DNA of 64,000 nt. It comes from Mangrovitalea sediminis. GTDB lineage: Bacteria; Pseudomonadota; Gammaproteobacteria; Pseudomonadales; Oleiphilaceae. The translations under genes were made by a program, and so were the position numbers. The stretch covers positions 1 to 64,000 of the forward strand of contig NZ_NTLB01000003.1 in the NCBI RefSeq assembly GCF_002514725.1. Reading direction: 5' to 3'. The notes below the pieces were generated by a model, which was given only the letters and a program-made list of their open reading frames with translations, did no database searches and was not told where the DNA came from. Below are positions 6,729 through 13,404 of this stretch, in pieces; the first letter of the stretch is position 1; the number at the start of each line of letters is the position of its first letter.

Positions 6729-7274
6729 ATGAGCAATCAACATTTATACGTGATAACTGGCGCATCAGGAGCGGGCAAATCAACCCTAATCGCTGCATTG
6801 AGTGAACTCGGTTACTCCACGGTTCCAGAGGCTGGTTTAGCCGTCTTGCGAGAGCTCAGAGATCGCCGTGTCGGAGCTCTTCCCTCTACAGATCGGGCAG
6901 CATTTATGGAAGCTGTGTTGGCACGGAGCCTTAAGGATTACACGAGTGCCAATGCTCTTGACCCGCCCGTGTTTTTCGATCGCGGTATTCCAGAATGGTT
7001 GCGATTTGCAGGCTGTGGCGAGACGCAGTGCGAAACAGTGGCAATAAGATACCGCTACGCTAATATGGTTTTTGTAGCGGAGCCCTGGCCCGAGATTTAT
7101 GTGCAAGATCACGAACGGGAGCACAGCTTCAGCAAAACAGCCGCATCCTACGAGCGCACTGTTTCGGCCTACACCCAAGCAGGCTATGAAGCTTGTATTC
7201 TTCCAAAGGCATCGGTTCAAGAGCGAGTGGCATTCGTGCTCGCGCAAGTCGCGGCTGGCGCCCAACACATATGA
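6729..7274 (+). CDS. P-loop NTPase (AAA_33/ATPase-kinase-like)
   Basis: This 181-residue protein has a Walker A motif at residues 10-18 (GASGAGKST) near the N-terminus and a hydrophobic strand ending in FFDRGIPEWL (about 78-87) as the likely Walker B/substrate site. The C-terminus (about 120-150) has the EHSFSKTAASYERTVSAY helix found in AAA_33-type predicted kinases. It probably phosphorylates a small molecule, but the substrate is unknown. ATG 6729 is 15 bases after the attC right core. The stop overlaps an attC-like left core (GCCCAAC, 7260-7266) whose right half is missing because IS debris follows. Confidence 0.85.
   Translation: MSNQHLYVITGASGAGKSTLIAALSELGYSTVPEAGLAVLRELRDRRVGALPSTDRAAFMEAVLARSLKDYTSANALDPPVFFDRGIPEWLRFAGCGETQCETVAIRYRYANMVFVAEPWPEIYVQDHEREHSFSKTAASYERTVSAYTQAGYEACILPKASVQERVAFVLAQVAAGAQHI
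7260..7266 (+). other. Orphan attC left core next to IS remnant
   Basis: GCCCAAC at 7260-7266 lies at the end of the NTPase gene as a normal left core would, but the bases after it are IS110-type non-coding DNA. GTTAGAC at 7699-7705 fits the right-core consensus but may be chance. Confidence 0.5.
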
Positions 7275-7299
7275 GCCTTCTCTCGATCAATAGGCAATA

Positions 7300-7979
7300 G
7301 TGATTTTTTTGGCCGCGTTGGCGGCCAACCTAAATCCATGAGCGAGAGCGACTACTTCGTGAGTCAAATAGGGCTGTCAGGCACTTACAGCAAACACATA
7401 TAGGGGCTCTCTTATTGCGGTTCTTCACCGCTGCCTGATCGGTCGTTCCGTCGGTTCGTCAGGGGCACCAGACATTCATCGGTTAACCGGTCACCGGCGC
7501 TATTCAAACGACGGGCTGCAAGGCTCCAGTTAGTTTCAGGCTCGGAACCGGTGTAAGCGCACTGGCTCATGGTATTAAGGCACGCCCACGAGGTGGCTAA
7601 TCAAAGCGACTGGCTTCACCTGGTGGACATAACATCGGATCGGCATTCTGTGCCAGTAAGCAGACTCCCGACGTTCTTTCGCCCTGCTGTATGATCCAGT
7701 TAGACGATAGGCTCACCCCGTGGCGTGCTAACCCTTCAAGAACCGTTGTTCATCAAACACCTTCTGCTGTTGCAACATGAAGTAGGCCGCACGGCCCAGT
7801 TTGTGGGCGAGTGCGGATAAGGCTTTGGCTTTGCTCATGCGCTTCTGGAGTTTTTGTAGATAGCGCTGGGCTTTTTCATTGCCGCGTAGATAAAGTACAG
7901 CGGCTTCAGAGAACGCCCATTTCAGATGGGCGTTACCTATTTTGTTGCCTTGAGTGCCGTAGGTTTTGCCGGCGGTCAT
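7300..7979 (-). mobile_element. IS110-family remnant (3' part)
   Basis: A truncated transposase tail on the minus strand (7728-7979) is followed by about 430 bases without genes (to about 7300), the arrangement of an IS110-family 3' end with its non-coding region. The 5' two thirds of the transposase are gone: the coding part stops at 7979, four bases from the attC left core at 7983. The outer boundary near 7300 is a guess. Confidence 0.65.
7728..7979 (-). pseudogene. C-terminal fragment of an IS110-family transposase
   Basis: This 83-residue reading frame matches the end of the Transposase_20 domain of IS116/IS110/IS902-type enzymes: GNKIGNAHLKWAFSEAAVLY followed by a basic coiled segment and ALAHKLGRAAYFMLQQQKVFD. 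The RuvC-like DEDD domain and the first half of Transposase_20 are absent, so it cannot transpose. It belongs to a different branch from the complete element at 3102-4470, whose C-terminus is unlike it. The ATG at 7979 is probably accidental, created at the junction with the attC. Confidence 0.85.
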
Positions 7980-7982
7980 CTA

Positions 7983-8093
7983 GCTTAACGAGAAACCGCC
8001 GGGCTAGGGAGAAGGCTCAATCAGTATCAAGGCGCTCCAGCCGACCGTCCAACTGCTGCGCGGTCGGCCGGCGGCTGAGCTTAGGCGTTGGGC
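7983..8093 (+). other. attC recombination site
   Basis: The left core GCTTAAC is at 7983-7989 and the right core GTTGGGC at 8087-8093. The inner arms CCAGCCGACCG/CGGTCGGCCGGCGG pair well. It directly abuts the IS110 remnant. Confidence 0.8.
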
Positions 8094-8215
8094 CGTATGC
8101 GGAAGATCGACCCTTCGATAGCGGGTATGCCCATACGGTGCAGGCTAACTAAAAGAAACGATGTGGTTACCGCACGTGCATAGGAAACATTTACTACGGT
8201 GGAGTTGTCGGAACA

Positions 8216-8629
8216 GTGAAGCGGTATCTCGCAGACACCTTTGCGATGATTGTATTCTCCACCGTGTGTGGGGCTTTTATAGAAATTGTAATCGCGGGGT
8301 TATCAGTCAGCCAGTCGATGCGGATTCGCGTTGCAGCGATACCCATCATATTATTTGCCGGTAGGCCATACGGGCTTTATAGAGACTGGCTGTTCAGACT
8401 TCTGAGCAGGGATAAAAATGGAAATTTCAAAGCGGCAATAATAGATACATTTGCAAACTTTTCTTTTCAACTTACCTTGTATTTAATTTTACTTTTTATA
8501 AATGACGCAACGATAGAGCAGGCGTTAAAAGCCGGAGGGGCCATCGTGATATTCCTCATCATTTCCGGAAGGCCGTATGGTATATTTTTGAGCGGTTGTA
8601 GAAAATTGTTTGGTGTGAATCCAAATTAG
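8216..8629 (+). CDS. alaE: L-alanine exporter AlaE family protein
   Basis: This 137-residue membrane protein closely follows AlaE: YLADTFAMIVFSTVCGAFIE at the N-terminus, then IVIAGLSVSQSMRIRVAAIP, the family signature GRPYGLYRDWLFR (about residues 49-61) and a repeated GRPYGIF near the end (residues 118-124). Four membrane segments are visible. AlaE exports L-alanine across the inner membrane. Length is slightly shorter than the E. coli protein (about 149). The start is GTG 8216 with GGAG 12 bases upstream. It is unusual to find it as an integron cassette; the spacer 8094-8215 holds no gene. Confidence 0.88.
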   Translation: MKRYLADTFAMIVFSTVCGAFIEIVIAGLSVSQSMRIRVAAIPIILFAGRPYGLYRDWLFRLLSRDKNGNFKAAIIDTFANFSFQLTLYLILLFINDATIEQALKAGGAIVIFLIISGRPYGIFLSGCRKLFGVNPN

Positions 8630-8654
8630 CGGAAACCGTTCGAATCCATGCAAA

Positions 8655-8757
8655 GCCCAACAAGGCGCTGCAGTTGACCGCCCAAAGCGCTGCCGCGCTT
8701 TGGGTTCCCTCCGTAGGCTTCGCCTGCTCCGGCGGCAACTGAGCTTCGGCGTTGGGC
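8655..8757 (+). other. attC recombination site
   Basis: The left core GCCCAAC is at 8655-8661 and the right core GTTGGGC at 8751-8757, both perfect. The arms carry CTGCAGTTGACCGCC/GGCGGCAACTGAGC. Confidence 0.92.
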
Positions 8758-8773
8758 ATCAAGAGAGGGGTTC

Positions 8774-9631
8774 ATGCAAGACGAACACACCGCAAAACCA
8801 GACAATACAGCCGTTCGCACTGCGCTATGGCGGGCGCTGCATGTACAGATGGATGCGTCGCCTCACGTATTTGAAGATGAAGTTGGCCTGAAGCTGGTTG
8901 CGCCGGATGATGATTGGCGTAGCCGCCCAGATATGAGCTCGTTTACTAAGCCGTTCCGTGCAGCCATTCTGGCCCGAGCCCGGTTTATCGAAGACTTGGT
9001 CGAAGAGCAAGTTTCGCGCGGCATCGGTCAGTATGTTCTTCTCGGCGCAGGCTTGGATTCGTTTGCACAACGCAAGCCCGAACTCGCGTCCCAACTACGC
9101 ATCTTCGAGCTGGATCAACCGGAATCGCAAGAGTGGAAGCGCCAGCGCCTTTTGGCTACCGGCTTTGGTGTCGCTGATCACCTCAAGCTCGTGCCGGTGG
9201 ACTTCGAGGCCGGAGACAACTGGCTCGAACGGCTGGTTGCATCAGGCTTCGACGCAAAGCGCCCCGCAGTCGTAACATCCACCGGGGTAAGTATGTATCT
9301 GAGCAAAGATGCAATCGTAGCAACCTTACGCCAGATTTCAGCGTTCGCTTCAGGCTCTACATTTGTCATGTCGTTCCTGTGTCCAATTGAAATGCTGGAT
9401 CCTGGAATACGCATTGGGGTTGAACGTGCCGCGGAAGGCGCGCGCGCCAGCGGCACGCCTTGGATCAGCTTCTTCAAGCCAGACGAAATAATGGCGCTTG
9501 CCCGCGCGGCGGGTTTCAAGAAGGTGCAACATGTGTCGGCTGCTGCTCTGGCAGAGCGCTACTTCTCTGGCAGAACGGATGGTTTGCGTCCACCAAATAA
9601 TTCCGAGGAATTGCTGGTGGCAACGGCTTGA
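8774..9631 (+). CDS. Class I SAM-dependent methyltransferase (TIGR00027 / leucine carboxyl methyltransferase fold)
   Basis: This 285-residue enzyme has the family's N-terminal block (residues 5-75) with FTKPFRAAILARARFIEDLV. The SAM-binding glycine motif is VLLGAGLDSF (about 92-101), and the acidic ELDQPESQEWKRQRL that binds the ribose hydroxyls is at about 115-129. TSTGVSMYLSKDAI (about 174-187) and the FMSFLCP strand complete the fold. TIGR00027 proteins act on carboxyl or hydroxyl groups of metabolites; the substrate here is unknown. ATG 8774 lies 17 bases past the attC right core. The stop overlaps the next attC region. Confidence 0.88.
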   Translation: MQDEHTAKPDNTAVRTALWRALHVQMDASPHVFEDEVGLKLVAPDDDWRSRPDMSSFTKPFRAAILARARFIEDLVEEQVSRGIGQYVLLGAGLDSFAQRKPELASQLRIFELDQPESQEWKRQRLLATGFGVADHLKLVPVDFEAGDNWLERLVASGFDAKRPAVVTSTGVSMYLSKDAIVATLRQISAFASGSTFVMSFLCPIEMLDPGIRIGVERAAEGARASGTPWISFFKPDEIMALARAAGFKKVQHVSAAALAERYFSGRTDGLRPPNNSEELLVATA

Positions 9632-9633
9632 AT

Positions 9634-9704
9634 GCCCAACAAATCGCTGCAGCCGACCGCCATCCCGCTACGCGGGCTGTCGTCGGCTGAGCTCAGCGTT
9701 ATGC
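9634..9704 (+). other. attC recombination site
   Basis: The left core GCCCAAC is at 9634-9640 and the right core GTTATGC at 9698-9704. The arms GCTGCAGCCGAC/GTCGGCTGAGC pair. Confidence 0.9.
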
Positions 9705-9715
9705 AGGGAGCAATC

Positions 9716-10132
9716 ATGAAACCACGAATTAGCATGATCACTTTAGGTGTAAGTGACCTGCAGCGCTCGGTAGTGTTTTACGAGCAGGGCCTCGGGCTTC
9801 CGCGAATGGATTCTCCACCCGAAGTGGCGTTCTTTACGTTGAATGGTACTTGGCTAGGATTATATGGTCGCGAAGCGCTGGCTGGAGATGCGTCAGTCTC
9901 TGGGGAATCAAGCGGATTCTCAGGGTTCAGCCTGGCCCACAATGTGGGGTCTGAGCAGGAGGTTGATCAAGTTATGGCCCAGGCTGAATCAGCCGGTGCC
10001 GTTGTGACCAAACCAGCTCAGAAAACAGAGTGGGGTGGATACGCAGGGTACTTTGCTGATCCGGACGGTTATCTCTGGGAAATAGCGCACAATCCGTTGT
10101 TTTGGGTCGGGCCCTCAGATGAGCCTGCATAA
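9716..10132 (+). CDS. VOC family protein
   Basis: This 138-residue glyoxalase-fold protein has the N-terminal module SMITLGVSDLQRSVVFYEQGLGLPRM (residues 5-30) with the usual sequence of strand, helix and turn, and the C-terminal module GGYAGYFADPDGYLWEIAHNP (about 108-128) that supplies the conserved acidic metal ligand (Glu in LWEI). It is of the type often annotated as glyoxalase or bleomycin resistance protein, but the substrate is unknown. ATG 9716 is chosen over an in-frame ATG at 9632 because the latter lies inside the attC. Its stop (10130-10132) overlaps the next attC. Confidence 0.88.
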   Translation: MKPRISMITLGVSDLQRSVVFYEQGLGLPRMDSPPEVAFFTLNGTWLGLYGREALAGDASVSGESSGFSGFSLAHNVGSEQEVDQVMAQAESAGAVVTKPAQKTEWGGYAGYFADPDGYLWEIAHNPLFWVGPSDEPA

Positions 10133-10253
10133 CAAACCGAATCAGTACGCGGCCGATGGCCGCAGGTCATTGGCTCGGCAGACTTTGACAATCGGCTGCA
10201 CCGCGACCGGATTTCGCTGGCGCTCCAACCGGCGGCTTATTTTGGCGTTATGC
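10127..10253 (+). other. attC recombination site (long)
   Basis: The left core GCATAAC is at 10127-10133 and the right core GTTATGC at 10247-10253. At 127 bases it is the longest uninterrupted site in the array, with complementary outer arms CCGAATCAGTACGC/GGCGGCTTATTTTGGC. Confidence 0.88.
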
Positions 10254-10318
10254 ATTGCCAGATCCGATACGTCCGTCCCCAGCAAAGAGGGTAAAATTAC
10301 AACAGAATCCTAGCCAAA

Positions 10319-10792
10319 ATGTTGGTTGATATGAAAGCAAGCAATGTATTAGTTGCATCAAGTTTAGACGAATTAAGGGAATTAGGGTCCTATCTCGAAA
10401 TCAAAAACTGCCTTGAAAAAGAAATTGATAACAAACTTGGTGTAAAAGGCTGGAAGTCACTTTTTCATAAAATCCATGTGCTCAAAGAATCCGTTATCAA
10501 TAATAAAAGCCTTATACTCAAGAAAGATAAGGTAAGGTCTTTTGAGGAATCAAAGAATTATGTTTCAAACACGCTTGGTATTCATGTTACGGCAAAAGGT
10601 TGGGAGGAGTTAACTAGAAAATTAAATCTGATTATTGTTGTTTTTTGTTCAGAACCATTCGATCCTTATGCGTATTATGAAAAAACAAAGTCAAAAAAAT
10701 TTAAGGATAGCTCCAAGCTTGAAGGTATAGATGTCGATCTGCCGGATAAGAACACCTCTTTGGAAAGTGTGCTAGAACGGCATAGACGGTAG
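10319..10792 (+). CDS. AT-rich cassette protein with an internal KGW repeat, unknown function
   Basis: This 157-residue protein is basic in its middle and matches no family I know. It appears internally duplicated: residues about 30-52 (KNCLEKEIDNKLGVKGWKSL) and about 79-102 (KNYVSNTLGIHVTAKGWEEL) share the pattern K-N-x8-LG-x2-(x3)-KGW-x2-L-x2-K(I/L), with KGW at 43-45 and 93-95. The repeats look helical and could be small DNA- or protein-binding units. Base composition is far more AT-rich than the surrounding DNA. The start is ATG 10319 or ATG 10331; no strong ribosome site is visible for either. No complete attC follows. Confidence 0.65.
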   Translation: MLVDMKASNVLVASSLDELRELGSYLEIKNCLEKEIDNKLGVKGWKSLFHKIHVLKESVINNKSLILKKDKVRSFEESKNYVSNTLGIHVTAKGWEELTRKLNLIIVVFCSEPFDPYAYYEKTKSKKFKDSSKLEGIDVDLPDKNTSLESVLERHRR

Positions 10793-10848
10793 TTTTAAGG
10801 ATAAATAGTATCCAGTTAATGATCGCTACTGTTATGAGGTTACAGGCA

Positions 10849-10855
10849 CATTAAC
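10849..10855 (+). other. Possible orphan attC left core
   Basis: CATTAAC followed by GAACAAGCGGGC resembles the start of an attC, but I find no right core before the next gene. It may be a decayed site. Confidence 0.3.
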
Positions 10856-10950
10856 GAACAAGCGGGCTTCACCCCGTTACTGCAGACACTTCCCAGCTGT
10901 GCCAAAGGAATGTTGATGACCAAGCGCAGAAAGAAGCCTGTAGGCGGAAA

Positions 10951-11229
10951 TTGTCATTAGGTGGATTGCAGAAGTCAGAGCGACTTATTTACGTCATTTA
11001 CCAATATAAAAATCTGAATGGAAATTGCTCTTCCAGTAAAAACTGGCAGGGGGATGGCGACTTTAACCATGCGTATTTGGAAGTGAACCGTCATCCTCCC
11101 CAAGAAGGAATAAACGCGATAACTCCGGCAATGGTAGAAATCGAGAAAGCTATTGCGGGCGATTGTTCCGGACTTCAAGGTATTGGCGCTGCAGTTCAAA
11201 TGTGTTCGGGAGTTCTGGGCGTAAAATGA
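10951..11229 (+). CDS. Small cassette protein, unknown
   Basis: This is a 92-residue open frame. The first codon is uncertain: the frame opens after a stop and the in-frame candidates (10951 and later) are not preceded by a clear ribosome site, so the true N-terminus may be shorter. The sequence has an N-terminal strand (LIYVIYQYKN), a central DFNHAYLEVNRHPP, and a C-terminus with two cysteines in DCSGLQGIGAAVQMCSG. I do not recognise it. Its stop (11227-11229) sits just before an attC left core at 11231, which supports that it is a real cassette gene. Confidence 0.45.
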   Translation: MSLGGLQKSERLIYVIYQYKNLNGNCSSSKNWQGDGDFNHAYLEVNRHPPQEGINAITPAMVEIEKAIAGDCSGLQGIGAAVQMCSGVLGVK

Positions 11230-11230
11230 T

Positions 11231-11263
11231 GCACAACAAGGCGGTCAACGGGACCGCTTTCCC
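11231..11263 (+). other. Truncated attC recombination site
   Basis: The left core GCACAAC (11231-11237) and the first arm GGCGGTCAACGGGACCGC match the sites at 688 and 1364, but the second arm and right core are missing. The sequence runs straight into the leader of the hydrolase gene, which marks a deletion. Confidence 0.7.
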
Positions 11264-11289
11264 TCGGTGTGTATTTGAGAGGAACGCTG

Positions 11290-12183
11290 ATGGCAAGTCC
11301 TTGCGGGCATACCGTTCAAATCAACGACATTGAGATGTACTACGAGGAGTATGGAGTTGGGAAACCGCTTGTGCTCTTGCATGGGTTTGGCGGCAGCGCA
11401 CAGAACTGGCGTCCCTTTACCACTGAGCTCTCCAAGGACTATCGATTGCTCGTAGTAGATCTACGAGGTCATGGCTACTCAACCAATCCAAATAACGAAT
11501 TTACACACCGGCAAGCAGCTCGCGACATCTTCCTGTTGCTCGATAAACTGGGCATTGACCACTTCTCCGCCATGGGCATGAGTTCCGGCGGGATGACTCT
11601 GCTTCACATGGCAACCAGCCAACCCCAGCGCATAGATTTAATGGTATTGGTCAGTGCGACGTCGCATTTCCCCAAACAGGCAAGGGAGATAATGCGAAAT
11701 GCGTCGTTTGAAACCATGCCGCCAGAAGTGAGAGAGATGTATCGAGAGTGCGCAAAACGTGGTGACGCACAGATTCATCAACTCATCACGCAGTTCAACG
11801 CGTTTCACGACAACTATGATGATATGAATTTCTCCGAGCAAGACCTGTCAACCATTTCGGCTCGCACGCTCGTTATTCATGGCGATCGCGATCGCTTCTT
11901 TCCAGTTGAAATTTCTGTGGATATTTACCGTTACGTACCAAATGCTGAGCTATGGGTTATCCCAGGGGGCGATCATGTACCTATTTTTGATCCAACCGTT
12001 CCGTTTACCTCTACAGCTCTGCAGTTTCTTAAGGGGCGGTCGCACGTAGCAATATATCATCCTGTTTGCCTGCCCCAAGGGCATCACCTCCAGCCGGCAG
12101 ATCCAGTGGTGCTGCGAGACCAACCTCCGGTTCAAGGCGATGCAGATGGTGGATCGCGTCCTAAGGACGAAAGCCCCCGGTAA
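11290..12183 (+). CDS. Alpha/beta hydrolase with a foreign C-terminal read-through tail
   Basis: Residues 1 to about 254 form a complete alpha/beta hydrolase: oxyanion-hole HGFGG (31-35), nucleophile elbow GMSSGG with Ser98, acid in VIHGDRDRFFP, and catalytic His in PGGDHVPIFD. After FLKG the frame continues about 43 residues, and this tail is translated out of phase from an IS1182-type transposase remnant (12050-12205). The normal end has therefore been replaced by insertion or deletion. ATG 11290 has GAGGA at 11278-11282. The upstream attC is truncated, so the gene may have arrived by deletion rather than as a clean cassette. The core should still fold. Confidence 0.85.
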   Translation: MASPCGHTVQINDIEMYYEEYGVGKPLVLLHGFGGSAQNWRPFTTELSKDYRLLVVDLRGHGYSTNPNNEFTHRQAARDIFLLLDKLGIDHFSAMGMSSGGMTLLHMATSQPQRIDLMVLVSATSHFPKQAREIMRNASFETMPPEVREMYRECAKRGDAQIHQLITQFNAFHDNYDDMNFSEQDLSTISARTLVIHGDRDRFFPVEISVDIYRYVPNAELWVIPGGDHVPIFDPTVPFTSTALQFLKGRSHVAIYHPVCLPQGHHLQPADPVVLRDQPPVQGDADGGSRPKDESPR

Positions 12184-12205
12184 GGGGCAGGTCAGTACCT
12201 GTTAA
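12050..12205 (+). pseudogene. Fragment of an IS1182-type transposase
   Basis: In the frame starting at 12050, ILFACPKGITSSRQIQWCCE and the following NLRFKA reproduce a conserved region of IS1182-family transposases (the (F/Y)xxGxxSSRxIxxxCxENxxFxA motif). A stop lies just before it (12047-12049) and it ends at TAA 12203-12205 after unrelated residues. Only about 50 codons survive. It overlaps the tail of the hydrolase gene in another phase. Confidence 0.65.
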
Positions 12206-12477
12206 GTAGCTGACCGGGATCTCCGCAATTTTTTTAATCTATAAAGGGGGTAGCGCTAGTTCAGTGCTGCCTCTCTTTTTTAAGTGTTAACGTGGTCTTG
12301 AATCGCGGGCCACAATCACGAGCGGCAGTCAGCGTAGCCGCAAAGCTCCGCGTTGAGCCTTGAGAAAAACGCCTGACCAGCTCTCGATGCTGGACTCCCC
12401 TCTGTCAATCGGGGGGTACGACACCCGCAAGTGGTGAAGGGGGAGTCCTTATCCTCGTTCCTTGTCGCGCAACGTTC
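12206..12477. other. Non-coding end of the cassette array
   Basis: There is no gene in these 270 bases. GTTGAGC at 12352-12358 fits the attC right-core consensus and TGTTAAC near 12285-12291 could be a left core, so a decayed attC is possible, but the arms pair poorly. The IS1111-like end lies at 12391-12449. Confidence 0.5.
12391..12449 (-). mobile_element. Solo end of a second IS1111-type element
   Basis: Fifty-nine bases begin with GGACTCCCCTCTGTCAAT and end with AAGGGGGAGTCC, with GGTGTCGT (minus strand) between. This is the same layout as the 80 bases upstream of the transposase in the element at 3102-4470, on the same strand. No transposase follows, so it is a deletion remnant. The flank TTATCCTCGTTCC resembles the TATCATTCGTTAGG flank of the complete copy. 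Confidence 0.6.
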
Positions 12478-12921
12478 TTACTGTGCTGTCGTGACGTATT
12501 TCAATATCGCAACAACCTGCTCCGGCGTCTGTGCCCAGGCCATGGCCGCGGAGTCGACTTCCTTCAGCGGGTGGACGATATCGTCATTGTGGAGTGTGAT
12601 ATAGGGCGTGCCCATCGCCGCACAGTAGCCGGCATCGAAGGCCGCATTCCACTGCTTGTACTTGTCTCCGAACCGGATCACGGCCAGATCGCACTGCTCC
12701 AGCATGGTCTTGGTACGAATGCCGTTCACCTTGGACGACTGGTGATCCCGCCAAAAGGGTACCTCCGGCTTGCCCAATAGGTCGCCGGCAGCATCGCTGG
12801 CCTCGTGATCGGTGACCGGCGCAGTGAATTCCACCGGCAGGTCGGCTGCTTCTGCTCCGGCCTGAATCTGCTCACGCCAGTCAGTATGGATTTCGCCAGA
12901 TAGATATACAGTCCAGATCAT
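12478..12921 (-). CDS. ytoQ: YtoQ family protein
   Basis: This 147-residue protein starts MIWTVYLSGEIHTDWREQI, the signature of the YtoQ family, which is structurally related to nucleoside 2-deoxyribosyltransferases. Further family segments are TAPVTDHEASDAAGD (about 32-46), FWRDHQSSKVNGIRT (about 56-70) and LHNDDIVHPLKEVDSAA near the end. The enzymatic reaction is not established. ATG at 12921 is preferred to an in-frame ATG seven codons earlier because GAGGAAA lies about eight bases upstream of it. It is the first chromosomal gene right of the cassette array and is transcribed toward it. Confidence 0.9.
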   Translation of the reverse strand: MIWTVYLSGEIHTDWREQIQAGAEAADLPVEFTAPVTDHEASDAAGDLLGKPEVPFWRDHQSSKVNGIRTKTMLEQCDLAVIRFGDKYKQWNAAFDAGYCAAMGTPYITLHNDDIVHPLKEVDSAAMAWAQTPEQVVAILKYVTTAQ

Positions 12922-13404
12922 GGAGGTTTCCTCGGTTGTCATCGGAAAGGATTGGTCATACGACCGCGAATGAGTGAGGCGATATCATACGTGAGCGGTA
13001 GGCGGTATGCCTCTTTGGCAAGTAGGTCTTGAATCGCCACAGGCCGCTGCAACCTTGCCATCATAAGTTGGCGGGTGTGGCCCCCCTTTTTGTTTCAGTG
13101 CACACAGCAAGGGGGCGCCGGCAAATCGCTTCTGCTTATCCAGACCGTTTTCTTTTGCGACCTCACCGCTCAGATATGCATCACTAATGGCGATTACACT
13201 TTGTTACATATGATTGAATCATATGTATTTTTTTGCAATGAAGGTGGGCCTGATTGAAAACTGATGCAAAATGATTTGGGTGCAATCGACACTATTTTGT
13301 AAAGTCATGTAATCTTCATTTTCGCTTAAGGTTTGAGGGCTAAACCAGCAAGGGCCAGGCTCGATTCGTATCGGGCATCTTCCTTTGCTATGGAGATCTC
13401 AATC
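12922..13404. other. Intergenic region with a perfect palindrome
   Basis: About 480 bases without a convincing gene lie between two divergent genes, so both promoters should be here. Most of the second half is AT-rich. Confidence 0.6.
13206..13226. promoter_or_regulatory. 21-bp palindrome, candidate operator
   Basis: ACATATGATT-G-AATCATATGT is a perfect inverted repeat with one central base, lying about 180 bases upstream of the lipoprotein gene in an AT-rich stretch. The form suits a dimeric repressor site. No regulator gene is adjacent, so the protein is unknown. Confidence 0.4.

Larger units (their letters stand above)
1..12460 (+). mobile_element. Distal part of an integron gene-cassette array
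   Basis: About fifteen short genes, nearly all on the plus strand, are each followed by an imperfect inverted repeat with an RYYYAAC-like left core and a GTTRRRY-like right core, which is the attC plan. The sites vary from about 60 to 130 bases and the products are unrelated, as in chromosomal (sedentary) arrays. There is no integrase or attI in the window. Because attC lies downstream of each gene, attI should be to the left. The right edge is blurred by insertion-sequence debris and is placed near the second IS1111-like end at 12391-12449. Confidence 0.9.

Noticed and set aside
7694-7705. GTTAGAC as the missing right core of the attC at 7260
   Set aside because: It lies 430 bases away inside IS-derived DNA and the pairing arms are absent, so the match is probably chance.
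12285-12358. Possible last attC of the array (TGTTAAC to GTTGAGC)
   Set aside because: The cores fit loosely but the arms between them do not pair well enough to claim a site.
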